In this document: piece by piece, positions 1-6,530 of the stretch | Layout of the letters: each line of letters begins with the position of its first letter | How positions within the stretch are numbered: position 1 is the first letter of the stretch | From: SIG607 sp045614505 | GTDB lineage: Bacteria > Bacillota > Clostridia > Oscillospirales > Acutalibacteraceae | Reading direction: 5' to 3' | Assembly: GCA_045614505.1 (NCBI GenBank) | Contig: JAZLDA010000048.1 | Coordinates: 1-9,563, forward strand | DNA length: 9,563 bases | Program-made: the position numbers and the translations under genes | Notes under the pieces: model-generated | Seen by the model: only the letters and a program-made list of their open reading frames with translations | What the model was told of the DNA's origin: nothing | Databases searched by the model: none

Positions 1-105
1 ACTGTTTTTTATGTTGAAGAGAAAAAAGGCGGAGCATACAGCACCTATAAATATGCAAAAAGAAAAAACAAGAAAATTATTAGGCTTTTAACGAATAAAG
101 AATGA
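1..105 (+). CDS. C-terminal fragment of a protein, possibly DUF1273/SLOG-like (5' end outside window)
   Basis: The frame starting at base 1 is open for 34 codons and stops at TGA 103-105. The gene begins left of the window, so only its tail is visible. The tail contains GGAYSTYKYAKRKNKKIIRL: a glycine pair, then a TYKYA-type helix start, a basic stretch and a hydrophobic strand. This resembles, from memory, the end of DUF1273/SLOG-type nucleotide-binding proteins, where a Gly-rich turn is followed by a 'YA-K-K-x-K-x-I-I' strand. The match is short, so the family call is weak; that it is a real coding tail is more likely. It does not look like the hydrophobic end of SpoVAC, the usual gene before spoVAD. 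The next gene starts 57 bp downstream behind its own candidate promoter. Confidence 0.45.
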   Translation, partial: TVFYVEEKKGGAYSTYKYAKRKNKKIIRLLTNKE

Positions 106-112
106 ATAAGAG

Positions 113-143
113 CAAATACTCTGTGAAAAATAGTTTTATACTA
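113..143 (+). promoter_or_regulatory. Candidate sigma-G (forespore) promoter of spoVAD
   Basis: A -10-like TATACTA at 137-143 differs at one base from the sigma-G consensus CATACTA. An 18-bp spacer separates it from CAAATA at 113-118, which keeps the AATA core of the sigma-G -35 element. Transcription would start near 150, leaving a very short leader just ahead of the ribosome binding site at 152-155. The spoVA genes of Bacillus subtilis are known to be sigma-G dependent, which fits. The short leader and AT-rich background keep this tentative. Confidence 0.42.
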
Positions 144-162
144 TATTTTACGGAGAGATTTT

Positions 163-1173
163 ATGGTTAGAAAAAAGGGAAAAAGCACCTACATTTTTGA
201 AAATCAACCGGTTATTACAGGCTATGGCGCTGTTGTGGGCAAAAAAGAGGGACAAGGCCCCTATGGAAAGTATTTTGACTTTGTAGGCGAGGACGAGCGT
301 TTCGGAGAGGACGGCTTTGAAAAAGCGGAGAGCACAATGCAGAAAATGGCTGTTGTGTATGCGCTTGATAAAGCAAAGACCCCAATGAGGGAAATTGATG
401 CCATTTGTTCAGGCGACCTGCTAAATCAGTGTATAGGAAGCTCCTTTGCTGTGAGAGATATGAATATTCCCTTTATCGGAATATACGGCGCATGCTCCAC
501 GATGGCGCTGTCTATGATTCTTGTGTCTATGATGATAGAGGGCGGCGGAATGAAAAACGGAATATCCTCAGCTTCCTCGCACTTTTGCGCCGCTGAGCGT
601 CAGTACCGTTTCCCTCTTGAATATGGCTGTCAGCGCACCCCCACCGCTCAGTGGACAGTGACGGGTGCAGGCGCTTTTGTTATATCCGAGCAGGGAAAAG
701 GCCCGAAAATTGTTGCAGCTACCTTTGGAGAAATCAAAGATCTCGGAATAACCGACCAGAACAATATGGGTGCCGCCATGGCGCCTGCCGCTTGCTCTAC
801 CATTTTGAGGTTTTTAAAAGACACCGAAACCAAGGCGGAGGACTATGATGCCATATATACAGGCGACTTAGGGTTAGTAGGAAGCGAATTGCTTATTGAA
901 CTGGCGGAGAAGGAAGGGTACGACCTATCGAAAAGGCACAAGGATTTCGGTAAGATGATATATGATATGGAAAAGCAGGATGTTCACGCCGGCGGGTCGG
1001 GGTGCGGCTGTAGTGCCAGTATGATGGCGTCATATATAATGCAAGAAATGAACAAGGGAAAGCTTAAAAATATCCTTTATTGTGCCACCGGCGCACTTCT
1101 GTCTCCCACCTCCGTTTTGCAGGGAGAAAGTATTCCCTCGATTTGTCATTTAGTTAATATTCGTTGTTCTTAA
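163..1173 (+). CDS. spoVAD: Stage V sporulation protein AD (SpoVAD), dipicolinic acid uptake/release
   Basis: A 336-residue protein, essentially the family's usual length (about 338). SpoVAD has a thiolase/ketoacyl-synthase-like fold, binds dipicolinic acid and works with the other SpoVA proteins at the spore inner membrane to move Ca-dipicolinate in during sporulation and out at germination. Supporting motifs: the N-terminal FENQPVITGYGAVVGKKEG-type opening (residues 12-30); SGDLLNQC (83-90); GIYGACSTMALS with the thiolase-like cysteine at 111; TPTAQWTVTGAGA (159-171); HAGGSGCGCSA (276-286); and ATGALLSPTSVLQGESIP near the end (308-325). The start ATG at 163 has GGAG at 152-155. The usual partners spoVAC and spoVAE do not flank it here: a fragment of another gene lies upstream and a dehydrogenase gene downstream. 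The gene is intact, with no frameshift seen. Confidence 0.95.
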   Translation: MVRKKGKSTYIFENQPVITGYGAVVGKKEGQGPYGKYFDFVGEDERFGEDGFEKAESTMQKMAVVYALDKAKTPMREIDAICSGDLLNQCIGSSFAVRDMNIPFIGIYGACSTMALSMILVSMMIEGGGMKNGISSASSHFCAAERQYRFPLEYGCQRTPTAQWTVTGAGAFVISEQGKGPKIVAATFGEIKDLGITDQNNMGAAMAPAACSTILRFLKDTETKAEDYDAIYTGDLGLVGSELLIELAEKEGYDLSKRHKDFGKMIYDMEKQDVHAGGSGCGCSASMMASYIMQEMNKGKLKNILYCATGALLSPTSVLQGESIPSICHLVNIRCS

Positions 1174-1189
1174 ATTTAATAATAAAAAC

Positions 1190-1218
1190 TTGACTTTTTA
1201 TTTTCTTTGTAATAAAAT
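1190..1218 (+). promoter_or_regulatory. Sigma-A-type promoter ahead of the dehydrogenase gene
   Basis: TTGACT at 1190-1195 is separated by 17 bp from TAAAAT at 1213-1218. Both hexamers differ from consensus at one position and the spacing is ideal. Transcription would start near 1225, about 85 bases before the dehydrogenase start codon and only about 10 bases before a terminator-like hairpin. Confidence 0.68.
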
Positions 1219-1234
1219 ATTTATAGTGAGATTT

Positions 1235-1283
1235 AGAGAGGTAAGGACTATTTTATTTTTGTGTCCTTGCTTCTCTTTTTTTT
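1235..1283 (+). terminator. Intrinsic terminator hairpin between spoVAD and the dehydrogenase gene (possible attenuator)
   Basis: The arms 1235-1248 (AGAGAGGTAAGGAC) and 1263-1276 (GTCCTTGCTTCTCT) pair over 14 positions with two G-U wobbles, around a 14-nt AT-rich loop. An eight-T tract (1276-1283) follows directly, so this is a good rho-independent terminator on the + strand. The minus strand lacks a T-tract. It lies downstream of the promoter at 1190-1218, so it may end spoVAD transcripts, reduce transcription into the dehydrogenase gene, or both. Confidence 0.72.
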
Positions 1284-1308
1284 AAAAACATATAATCGGA
1301 GGGAAAAT

Positions 1309-2421
1309 ATGAAAAAAACACAAATTGTAGACTGGAAAACAATAACTGATTTTGTGGTTGACGCTTTTGTTGGTTACGGAATTCCGAGAGAGGATGCCAA
1401 AATCTGCGCAGATGTACTTTTAGAGTCTGACAAGCGTGGTATTGAATCTCACGGTGTAAACCGCTTCAAACCTGTTTATCTTGACAGAATTAAAGCCGGC
1501 ATTCAAAAAGCAGTAACCGAAATTGAAATTATAAAAGAAACCCCAACCACTGCGGTTATCGACGGTCATCACGGTATGGGTCAGGTAATTGGCCATAAGG
1601 CTATGAGTATGGCAATTAAGAAGGCCAAAGAATATGGTATGGGAATGGTTGTTGTCCGTAATTCCTGCCATTACGGTATAGCAGGTTATTATTCCACTAT
1701 GGCGACAAAAGCAGGTTGTATTGGTATGACAGGTACAAACGCTCGTCCCTCTGTTGCGCCGACTTACGGTGTTGAGGGTATGTTTGGTACAAATCCGTTT
1801 ACAATTGGTGTGCCTACCGATGAGGCTTTTGATTTTAATTTTGACTGTGCAACTTCGATTACACAGAATGGTAAGGTTGAATATTATGAAAGAATCGGCG
1901 AGGATGTACATCCGGGTACAATTATCGACACCGACGGTAATGCTGTAGAGGGTGATGCAGGGGTAGCACTAAGAAAAATCCGAGGCGGTACAGCAGCACT
2001 TACAACCCTTGGCGGTATAGGTGAAGCTTTAGGCGGATATAAAGGCTACGGCTTTGCTTTGGCTGTAGAATTTTTCTCTTCCATCCTCCAAGACGGTGCT
2101 TACGGAAAGGACCTTGACGGCAAGGATGAAAACGGAAACATTCGTCCTTATCAGTTAGGACATTGGTTTATTGCTATTGATACCGAACACTTTATGGGAG
2201 AAAAAATTGCTCGTAAAAAAGCAGGTGACATTTGCCGTAGTATGCGCGCATCTAAGAAAGCGCCTAATACAGACAGAATTTACACCGCAGGTGAAAAGGA
2301 ATATGAAATTGGTGTAGCACGCGCAAGCGGTGTGCCCATAAATGAGTCTGTACAAAAGGAAATAACACAAATTCGTGATGAGCTGGGACTTACACAGTAC
2401 AAATTCCCGTGGGAGGATTAA
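1309..2421 (+). CDS. Malate/L-lactate dehydrogenase family oxidoreductase (Ldh2/MDH2 type)
   Basis: A 370-residue NAD(P)-dependent 2-hydroxyacid/2-oxoacid oxidoreductase of the family unrelated to Rossmann-type lactate dehydrogenases. Visible family signatures: ESHGVNR (46-52, conserved His48); DGHHGMGQVIGHKAM (85-99); NSCHYGIAGYY (118-128, conserved His121); GTNPFTIGVPT (160-170); and GGYKGYGFALAVE (242-254) near the nucleotide site. The frame is open back to GTG 1261, but ATG 1309 is chosen because GGAGGG at 1298-1303 sits 5 nt ahead, and the upstream codons lie in the terminator. Family members include malate, sulfolactate and ureidoglycolate dehydrogenases and cyclic-imine reductases, so the substrate cannot be named. 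GGT is the dominant glycine codon in much of the gene, unlike its neighbours, suggesting high expression or a different history. Terminators on both sides make it a one-gene unit. Confidence 0.9.
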   Translation: MKKTQIVDWKTITDFVVDAFVGYGIPREDAKICADVLLESDKRGIESHGVNRFKPVYLDRIKAGIQKAVTEIEIIKETPTTAVIDGHHGMGQVIGHKAMSMAIKKAKEYGMGMVVVRNSCHYGIAGYYSTMATKAGCIGMTGTNARPSVAPTYGVEGMFGTNPFTIGVPTDEAFDFNFDCATSITQNGKVEYYERIGEDVHPGTIIDTDGNAVEGDAGVALRKIRGGTAALTTLGGIGEALGGYKGYGFALAVEFFSSILQDGAYGKDLDGKDENGNIRPYQLGHWFIAIDTEHFMGEKIARKKAGDICRSMRASKKAPNTDRIYTAGEKEYEIGVARASGVPINESVQKEITQIRDELGLTQYKFPWED

Positions 2422-2450
2422 TACGGGATTATAGTTGCTATAAATATTAC

Positions 2451-2483
2451 AAAAAACACAGAAAAATTTTTCTGTGTTTTTTT
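2451..2483 (+). terminator. Rho-independent terminator of the dehydrogenase gene
   Basis: AAAAAACACAGAAAAA (2451-2466) is followed at once by its exact reverse complement (2467-2482), giving a long hairpin centred at 2466/2467 whose 3' side runs into T's (2477-2483). The stop codon of the dehydrogenase gene is about 30 bp upstream. The A-tract on the 5' side would also allow termination on the minus strand, but no minus-strand gene is present to use it. Confidence 0.87.
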
Positions 2484-2484
2484 G

Positions 2485-2513
2485 TTGCAAATAATCCGTA
2501 TATATAGTAAAAT
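2485..2513 (+). promoter_or_regulatory. Sigma-A-type promoter of the pyrH-polC operon
   Basis: TTGCAA at 2485-2490 and TAAAAT at 2508-2513 are 17 bp apart. The predicted start is near 2520, giving a leader of about 30 nt to the pyrH start. The -35 element begins just after the T-tract of the preceding terminator, and an ordinary housekeeping promoter is expected here because transcription from the left should have ended. The surrounding sequence is very AT-rich, so other -10 choices exist. Confidence 0.6.
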
Positions 2514-2549
2514 ATATATAATTAAAATGAACAAAAAGGTAGGATGTTT

Positions 2550-3254
2550 ATGAAACCGATTTATAAACGCGTATTACTAAAGCTTTCCGGTGAGGCTCTT
2601 GCAGGAGAAAAGGGAAGCGGCCTCGATTTTGATAAGGTTGTTCAGATTTGTCAGAGCATAAAAAAATGCGCTGATATGGGAGTACAGATTGCCATTGTTG
2701 TGGGCGGCGGAAACTTCTGGCGCGGCAGAAGCAGTGGACAGATGGACAGAACAAGAGCTGACCACATGGGTATGCTTGCCACAAGCATTAACGCTCTGGC
2801 TGTTGCCGACGGACTTGAGCAGGTGGGTGTTACCGCAAGAGTACAGACCGCCATTGAAATGAGACAAATTGCCGAGCTTTATATAAGAAACAAGGCTGTG
2901 CGTCACCTTGAAAAGGACAGAGTTGTTGTTTTCGGTTGCGGAACAGGTAATCCTTTCTTCTCTACCGATACTGCCGCCGCACTCAGAGCCGCTGAAATCG
3001 ATGCCGATGTAATTTTCAAGGCAACCAATGTTGACGGCGTTTATGACAGCGACCCCAAACAAAATCCTGATGCAAAGAAATTTGATACACTTTCCCATCT
3101 TGACGTTCTTCAAAAGGGACTTCACGTAATGGACAGCACTGCTGCTTCTCTTTGTATGGACAACGGCATTGAAATACTTGTATTTAACCTTGACGACCCC
3201 GATAACATTGTTCGCGCAATGGTTGGAGAAAATATCGGTACAGTTGTGAAATAA
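2550..3254 (+). CDS. pyrH: UMP kinase (uridylate kinase)
   Basis: A cytoplasmic enzyme that phosphorylates UMP to UDP with ATP, the first committed step towards UTP and CTP. It belongs to the amino-acid-kinase family and is normally a hexamer. Motifs in the 234-residue product: KLSGEAL (11-17, phosphate-binding loop), GGGNFWRG (52-59, UMP binding), DHMGMLATSINALA (71-84), GTGNPFFSTDTAAALRA (131-147), KATNVDGVYDSDPK (157-170) and MDSTAASLCMDN (194-205). An ATG at 2544 would add two residues, but GGTAGG at 2538-2543 gives a proper 6-nt spacing only to ATG 2550, so that start is preferred. It is the first gene of a long operon. The usual upstream partners rpsB and tsf are not adjacent. The gap to frr is 26 bp. 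Confidence 0.96.
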   Translation: MKPIYKRVLLKLSGEALAGEKGSGLDFDKVVQICQSIKKCADMGVQIAIVVGGGNFWRGRSSGQMDRTRADHMGMLATSINALAVADGLEQVGVTARVQTAIEMRQIAELYIRNKAVRHLEKDRVVVFGCGTGNPFFSTDTAAALRAAEIDADVIFKATNVDGVYDSDPKQNPDAKKFDTLSHLDVLQKGLHVMDSTAASLCMDNGIEILVFNLDDPDNIVRAMVGENIGTVVK

Positions 3255-3280
3255 AATATTTATATACGGAGGAAATATTT

Positions 3281-3835
3281 ATGGATAATTTAATTAAGAA
3301 CACAGAACAGAGAATGGATAAATCTCTTGACGCTCTTGACAGAGACTACAAAGCTGTAAGAGTCGGCAGAGCAAATGCTTCCGTACTTGACAGAATTAAT
3401 GTTGATTACTACGGTGTTCCTACCCCCGTTCAGCAGATGGCGGCTATTTCTATGCCCGAGCCCAGAATTCTTATGATTAAGCCTTGGGATGCCTCTACTT
3501 TAAGAGAAATCGAAAAAGCAATTCTGACTTCCGATATCGGTATAAATCCTCAGAATGACGGAACTGCAATCCGCCTTAATTTCCCGCCTCTCACCGAGGA
3601 AAGAAGAAAAGAGGTTGTTAAAGAGGTAAAGAAGATGGCAGAGGACGCAAAGGTTGCTGTCCGTAACATCAGAAGAGACGCTCTTGAAAAGCTTAAAGGT
3701 CTTAAAAAGAACAACGAAATTACCGAAGACGACGAGAAAAACGGCGAGAAGAAGATTCAGAATCTTACCGATAAGTTCTGCAAGGAAATTGATGGCTTGC
3801 AGGCTATTAAGGAAAAAGAAGTAATTGAAATCTAA
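3281..3835 (+). CDS. frr: Ribosome recycling factor
   Basis: A cytoplasmic protein that acts with EF-G after termination to split the 70S complex and free the ribosome for a new round. The product has 184 residues, the normal length of about 185. Recognisable features: an N-terminal long helix with the conserved VRVGRANASVLDRINVDYYG (27-45); the small beta domain with PVQQMAAISMPEPRILMIKPWD (49-70); GTAIRLNFPPLTEERRKE (94-111); and RNIRRDA (128-134) in the helical bundle. GGAGGA at 3268-3273 lies 7 nt before ATG 3281. It sits directly after pyrH, the standard bacterial arrangement. Its stop codon overlaps the ribosome binding site of uppS, so translation of the two is probably coupled. Confidence 0.97.
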   Translation: MDNLIKNTEQRMDKSLDALDRDYKAVRVGRANASVLDRINVDYYGVPTPVQQMAAISMPEPRILMIKPWDASTLREIEKAILTSDIGINPQNDGTAIRLNFPPLTEERRKEVVKEVKKMAEDAKVAVRNIRRDALEKLKGLKKNNEITEDDEKNGEKKIQNLTDKFCKEIDGLQAIKEKEVIEI

Positions 3836-3848
3836 GGTGAGAGCCAAA

Positions 3849-4565
3849 ATGTTCTTTAAGAAGAAAGAAAATGATGCGCCCCGGAATATTCCGGGGCATA
3901 TTGCCATTATAATGGACGGCAACGGCAGATGGGCTAAGAATAAAGGTATGCCGCGGTCTTTTGGTCACACTGCCGGTGCTAAAAAGTTCAAAGAAATTGC
4001 AAGATACTGTAACAAAATAGGTGTAAAATATTTGACAGTATATGCTTTTTCCACCGAAAACTGGAAGCGCCCCAAGGAAGAAATCGACGGCATTATGAAT
4101 TTACTAAGGGATTATCTGTTGGATTCCACCAACTTTAAGGGCGAGAACATAAAGCTGAGATTTATAGGGGATAGAACTGTTTTACCTGAGGATGTAAGGA
4201 TTCTTATGGAAAAAAGCGAAAGAGAGTCGGACGATGCAACGGGTATGACTGCCTGTCTTGCTCTTAATTACGGCGGCAGGGATGAAATAACCAAGGCGGT
4301 GCAAAGAATAATAGAAGACGGTAAAAAGCCGGAGGATATAGACGAAGAGCTTATTTCTTCCTATCTTTACACTGCGGATTACCCAGACCCCGACCTAATT
4401 ATCCGCCCCAGCGGAGAATACAGACTTTCCAATTTTCTCACCTGGCAGTCTGCCTACAGTGAGTTTTATTTTGATAATGTTTTGTGGCCCGATTTTTCCA
4501 CAAAAGATTTGGATAGAGCGATAGACGAGTTCAGCCGTCGCAATCGCCGTTTCGGAGGAGTATGA
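3849..4565 (+). CDS. uppS: Undecaprenyl diphosphate synthase (cis-prenyltransferase)
   Basis: It condenses isopentenyl diphosphate units onto farnesyl diphosphate to make C55 undecaprenyl diphosphate, the carrier lipid for peptidoglycan and other wall polymers. The 238-residue product has HIAIIMDGNGRWA (17-29) with the catalytic Asp23, FGHTAGAKKFKE (38-49), LTVYAFSTENWKRP (62-75), LNYGGRDEI (139-147) and PDPDLIIRPSGEYRLSNF (179-196) followed by WQSAYSEFYF. These are the conserved cis-prenyltransferase regions. The frame extends upstream to TTG 3825 inside frr, but AAGGTGAG at 3834-3841 is well placed for ATG 3849. A 20-bp perfect palindrome (3878-3897) lies early in the gene. It is fed by the MEP-pathway genes dxr and ispG downstream in the same operon. 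Confidence 0.96.
   Translation: MFFKKKENDAPRNIPGHIAIIMDGNGRWAKNKGMPRSFGHTAGAKKFKEIARYCNKIGVKYLTVYAFSTENWKRPKEEIDGIMNLLRDYLLDSTNFKGENIKLRFIGDRTVLPEDVRILMEKSERESDDATGMTACLALNYGGRDEITKAVQRIIEDGKKPEDIDEELISSYLYTADYPDPDLIIRPSGEYRLSNFLTWQSAYSEFYFDNVLWPDFSTKDLDRAIDEFSRRNRRFGGV
3878..3897. repeat. Perfect 20-bp palindrome inside the uppS 5' coding region
   Basis: The core CCCCGGAATATTCCGGGG (3879-3896) is flanked by a matching G and C, giving 10-bp arms with no loop. It encodes residues from Ala10 to about Gly16 of UppS, about 30 bp after the start codon, and uses codons such as CGG and GGG that are scarce nearby. In mRNA it could form a GC-rich hairpin just downstream of the initiation site. There is no T-tract, so it is not an intrinsic terminator. 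Confidence 0.6.
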
Positions 4566-4567
4566 TT

Positions 4568-5380
4568 ATGCTTACACGTATTATTTCAGGTGCGGTTCTG
4601 ATTTTAGTGGTAGGCGGTATGTTTGTGCTGGGTAATTTTTATCCACCGGTGCTCGCCTTATTTATCGCAATAATAACTGCCGTTGCCTGCTATGAGATTT
4701 TAAATAACACAGGAATTATTAAGAAAAAGGCTGCAACCTTTGGAGCATGCGTTTATGCTCTTTTCAGTGTATTTGCTCATCTCGGATACACCGAGAAGCT
4801 GTGGCAGGAACTGACTAATGAATTCTTTACGGTGATTTTTACCGTTTTTGTAGTGGCGGTTGCTCTTTACTATAACAAGGAATTCGGACTTTCCTCAATT
4901 GCGGCAACTATTTCATTCCCCATAGTTATTTCCTATGCTTTCAGCAGTATTACATCTCTTTATCTTTCTGAAAGCGGCGTGTTCTATCTGCTTCTTCTCA
5001 TTAACTTTTCTTCTGTTTGCGATACGGGTGCATACTTTACAGGTGTGCTTCTGGGCAAGCATAAGCTTTGCCCCAATATCAGCCCCAAGAAAACCGTTGA
5101 GGGCGCAGTAGGCGGAATAGTATGGAGTCTTATTTGTTCTTTAATACTCTGCTTTGCTTTCGGAAAAACAGATATTCTTCTCTATCTGCTTATAGCAACA
5201 GTGCCTTTCTGTATTGTTGGTATGTGCGGTGATTTGTTTGCTTCTGTTATTAAAAGAAGCGTTGATTTAAAGGATTACGGCAAGCTTATTCCCGGTCACG
5301 GCGGTATACTTGACCGTTTTGACAGCATACTGTTAATAGCACCTGTTTTAAGCCTTTTCGTTAACGGAGGACTGTTCTGA
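4568..5380 (+). CDS. cdsA: Phosphatidate cytidylyltransferase (CDP-diglyceride synthetase)
   Basis: An integral membrane enzyme that makes CDP-diacylglycerol from phosphatidic acid and CTP, the precursor of the cell's anionic phospholipids. The 270-residue product is hydrophobic through most of its length, with about seven or eight likely membrane segments. It ends with the family signature at residues 226-253: S..KR....KDYG...PGHGG..DR.DS. A conserved cytoplasmic-face region, CDTGAYFTG (151-159), is also present. ATG 4562 overlaps the uppS stop codon, but it lies 1 nt from GGAGGAG (4554-4560). ATG 4568, six bases later, has a 7-nt spacing and is preferred. Its own stop overlaps the dxr start (TGATG). 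CTP for the reaction ultimately depends on pyrH in the same operon. Confidence 0.94.
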   Translation: MLTRIISGAVLILVVGGMFVLGNFYPPVLALFIAIITAVACYEILNNTGIIKKKAATFGACVYALFSVFAHLGYTEKLWQELTNEFFTVIFTVFVVAVALYYNKEFGLSSIAATISFPIVISYAFSSITSLYLSESGVFYLLLLINFSSVCDTGAYFTGVLLGKHKLCPNISPKKTVEGAVGGIVWSLICSLILCFAFGKTDILLYLLIATVPFCIVGMCGDLFASVIKRSVDLKDYGKLIPGHGGILDRFDSILLIAPVLSLFVNGGLF

Positions 5381-6516
5381 TGACAGAAAAACTCATACTG
5401 CTGGGCTCAACGGGTTCTATCGGTGTGCAGGCTTTAGAGGTTGCAAGAAAGCAGAATATAAAGATAACCGCCCTTGCCGCAGGCAAAAACGTTGTTCTTA
5501 TGGAACAGCAGGTGAGGGAATTTAAGCCTAAAGTTGCCGTAATGTACGATGAAAACGCGGCAAAAGAGCTGAAAATAAAAATTAAAGATACCGATACAAA
5601 AGTGCTTTGCGCAAGTGACGGTGTCTGCGAGGCGGCAAGCCAAGAGGGAGATACAGTCCTTAACGCTATTGTGGGTATTGCAGGACTCAGACCCACTATG
5701 GCGGCTATTGAGGCAGGCAAGACCCTTGCTCTTGCAAACAAGGAATCTCTTGTTACAGGCGGAGAGCTTGTGACAAGAGCCCTTAAAGAAAAGGGCGGCA
5801 AAATGATTCCCGTAGACAGCGAACATTCTGCCATTTTTCAGTCTTTGCAGGGTGTACCAGAGGGAGCAGTTTCAAGAATTCTTCTCACTGCCTCGGGAGG
5901 TCCTTTCTTCGGAAAAACAAGGGAAGAACTCGGCAATGTAACGGTTTCAGAGGCGCTTAATCACCCCAACTGGAGTATGGGCGCGAAAATAACAGTTGAC
6001 TCTGCCACCCTTATGAATAAAGGCCTTGAGGTAATCGAGGCGGTGCATCTTTTCGGTGTTCCTGCAGAAAAAATTGATGTTGTGGTGCACAGAGAAAGTA
6101 TAATTCATTCGGGGGTAGAACTCACCGACGGCGCTATGCTTGTGCAGATGGGTGTTCCCGATATGAAACTGCCTATCCAGTATGCGCTGACTTTTCCTGC
6201 CAGAGCCCATCTTGACGAGCGGCTTGACCTTATTTCTCTTTCAAAACTTACTTTTTTTGCACCCGATACTAAAACTTTCCGTTGCTTGCCGATTTGTATT
6301 GATGCAATAAAAGAAGGCGGACTTAAACCTACCGCCGCAAACGGCGCAAACGAGAAGGCTGTGGAGTTATTTCTCCAAGGCAAAATCGGATTTTTGCAAA
6401 TTGCAGAGCTTGTCGAAGCGGCAAAGGAGCAGCAAAGTGTTTGCAAAGATTTCAGTCTTGAGGATGTATTCGAGGCTGATAAGGCTGCCAGAGAATTTGT
6501 TATGTCCAAGGTGTAA
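5380..6516 (+). CDS. dxr: 1-deoxy-D-xylulose 5-phosphate reductoisomerase
   Basis: It catalyses the NADPH-dependent rearrangement and reduction of DXP to 2-C-methyl-D-erythritol 4-phosphate, the committed step of the MEP isoprenoid pathway and the target of fosmidomycin. The 378-residue product shows the dinucleotide loop GSTGSIG (9-15), LANKESLV (118-125), PVDSEHSAIFQSL (144-156) with metal ligands Asp146 and Glu148, LTASGGPF (169-176), the flexible active-site loop HPNWSMG (195-201), DSATLMNKGLEVIEA with the third metal ligand Glu217, and HRESIIHSGVELTDG (237-251). The metal ligands are assigned by alignment from memory with the E. coli enzyme. The start codon overlaps the cdsA stop. GGAGG at 5366-5370 is 9 nt upstream. 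The gene appears intact. Confidence 0.97.
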   Translation: MTEKLILLGSTGSIGVQALEVARKQNIKITALAAGKNVVLMEQQVREFKPKVAVMYDENAAKELKIKIKDTDTKVLCASDGVCEAASQEGDTVLNAIVGIAGLRPTMAAIEAGKTLALANKESLVTGGELVTRALKEKGGKMIPVDSEHSAIFQSLQGVPEGAVSRILLTASGGPFFGKTREELGNVTVSEALNHPNWSMGAKITVDSATLMNKGLEVIEAVHLFGVPAEKIDVVVHRESIIHSGVELTDGAMLVQMGVPDMKLPIQYALTFPARAHLDERLDLISLSKLTFFAPDTKTFRCLPICIDAIKEGGLKPTAANGANEKAVELFLQGKIGFLQIAELVEAAKEQQSVCKDFSLEDVFEADKAAREFVMSKV

Positions 6517-6521
6517 TTTTT

Positions 6522-6530
6522 AGAGGTGAT
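6522..6530 (+). promoter_or_regulatory. Strong ribosome binding site of rseP that conflicts with the GTG start
   Basis: AGAGGTGAT matches the core of the 16S anti-Shine-Dalgarno complement (AAAGGAGGTGAT) over GAGGTGAT. It contains the GTG at 6526-6528, so that GTG can hardly be both binding site and start. Initiation about 5-7 nt downstream would fall at ATT 6535, giving a protein that begins (M)STITSIWN and is three residues shorter. Confidence 0.55.

Noticed and set aside
103..108. TGAATA as the sigma-G -35 element of spoVAD
   Set aside because: It matches the hexamer well, but lies 28 bp from the TATACTA -10, far beyond the usual 17-18 bp.
1267..1296. TTGCTT-18-TATAAT as a second promoter for the dehydrogenase gene
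   Set aside because: The -10 is perfect, but transcription would start near 1303, within or past the ribosome binding site at 1298-1303, leaving the mRNA without it.
1261..1308. Upstream GTG start extending the dehydrogenase by 16 residues
   Set aside because: The extra codons fall in the terminator stem and T-tract (SLLLFFLKTYN), there is no binding site ahead of GTG, and ATG 1309 has an excellent one.
1420..1911. 163-codon open frame on the minus strand opposite the dehydrogenase gene
   Set aside because: It lies wholly inside a well-supported gene, has no ribosome binding site I can see, and its translation is a low-complexity shadow rich in Cys, Thr and His.
2577..3125. 182-codon minus-strand frame opposite pyrH
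   Set aside because: It is antisense to conserved UMP kinase motifs and has no recognisable domain or start signal; an open frame caused by codon bias.
3825..3848. TTG start extending uppS by eight residues into frr
   Set aside because: The binding site AAGGTGAG lies inside this extension and points to ATG 3849; the extra residues are not part of the conserved protein.
4562..4567. ATG 4562 as the cdsA start, overlapping the uppS stop as ATGA
   Set aside because: Only 1 nt separates it from GGAGGAG; ATG 4568 has proper spacing. Coupling through ATGA remains possible but is less likely.
5361..5834. 157-codon minus-strand frame opposite dxr
   Set aside because: Ser/Ala-rich shadow translation of a highly conserved gene, with no independent support.
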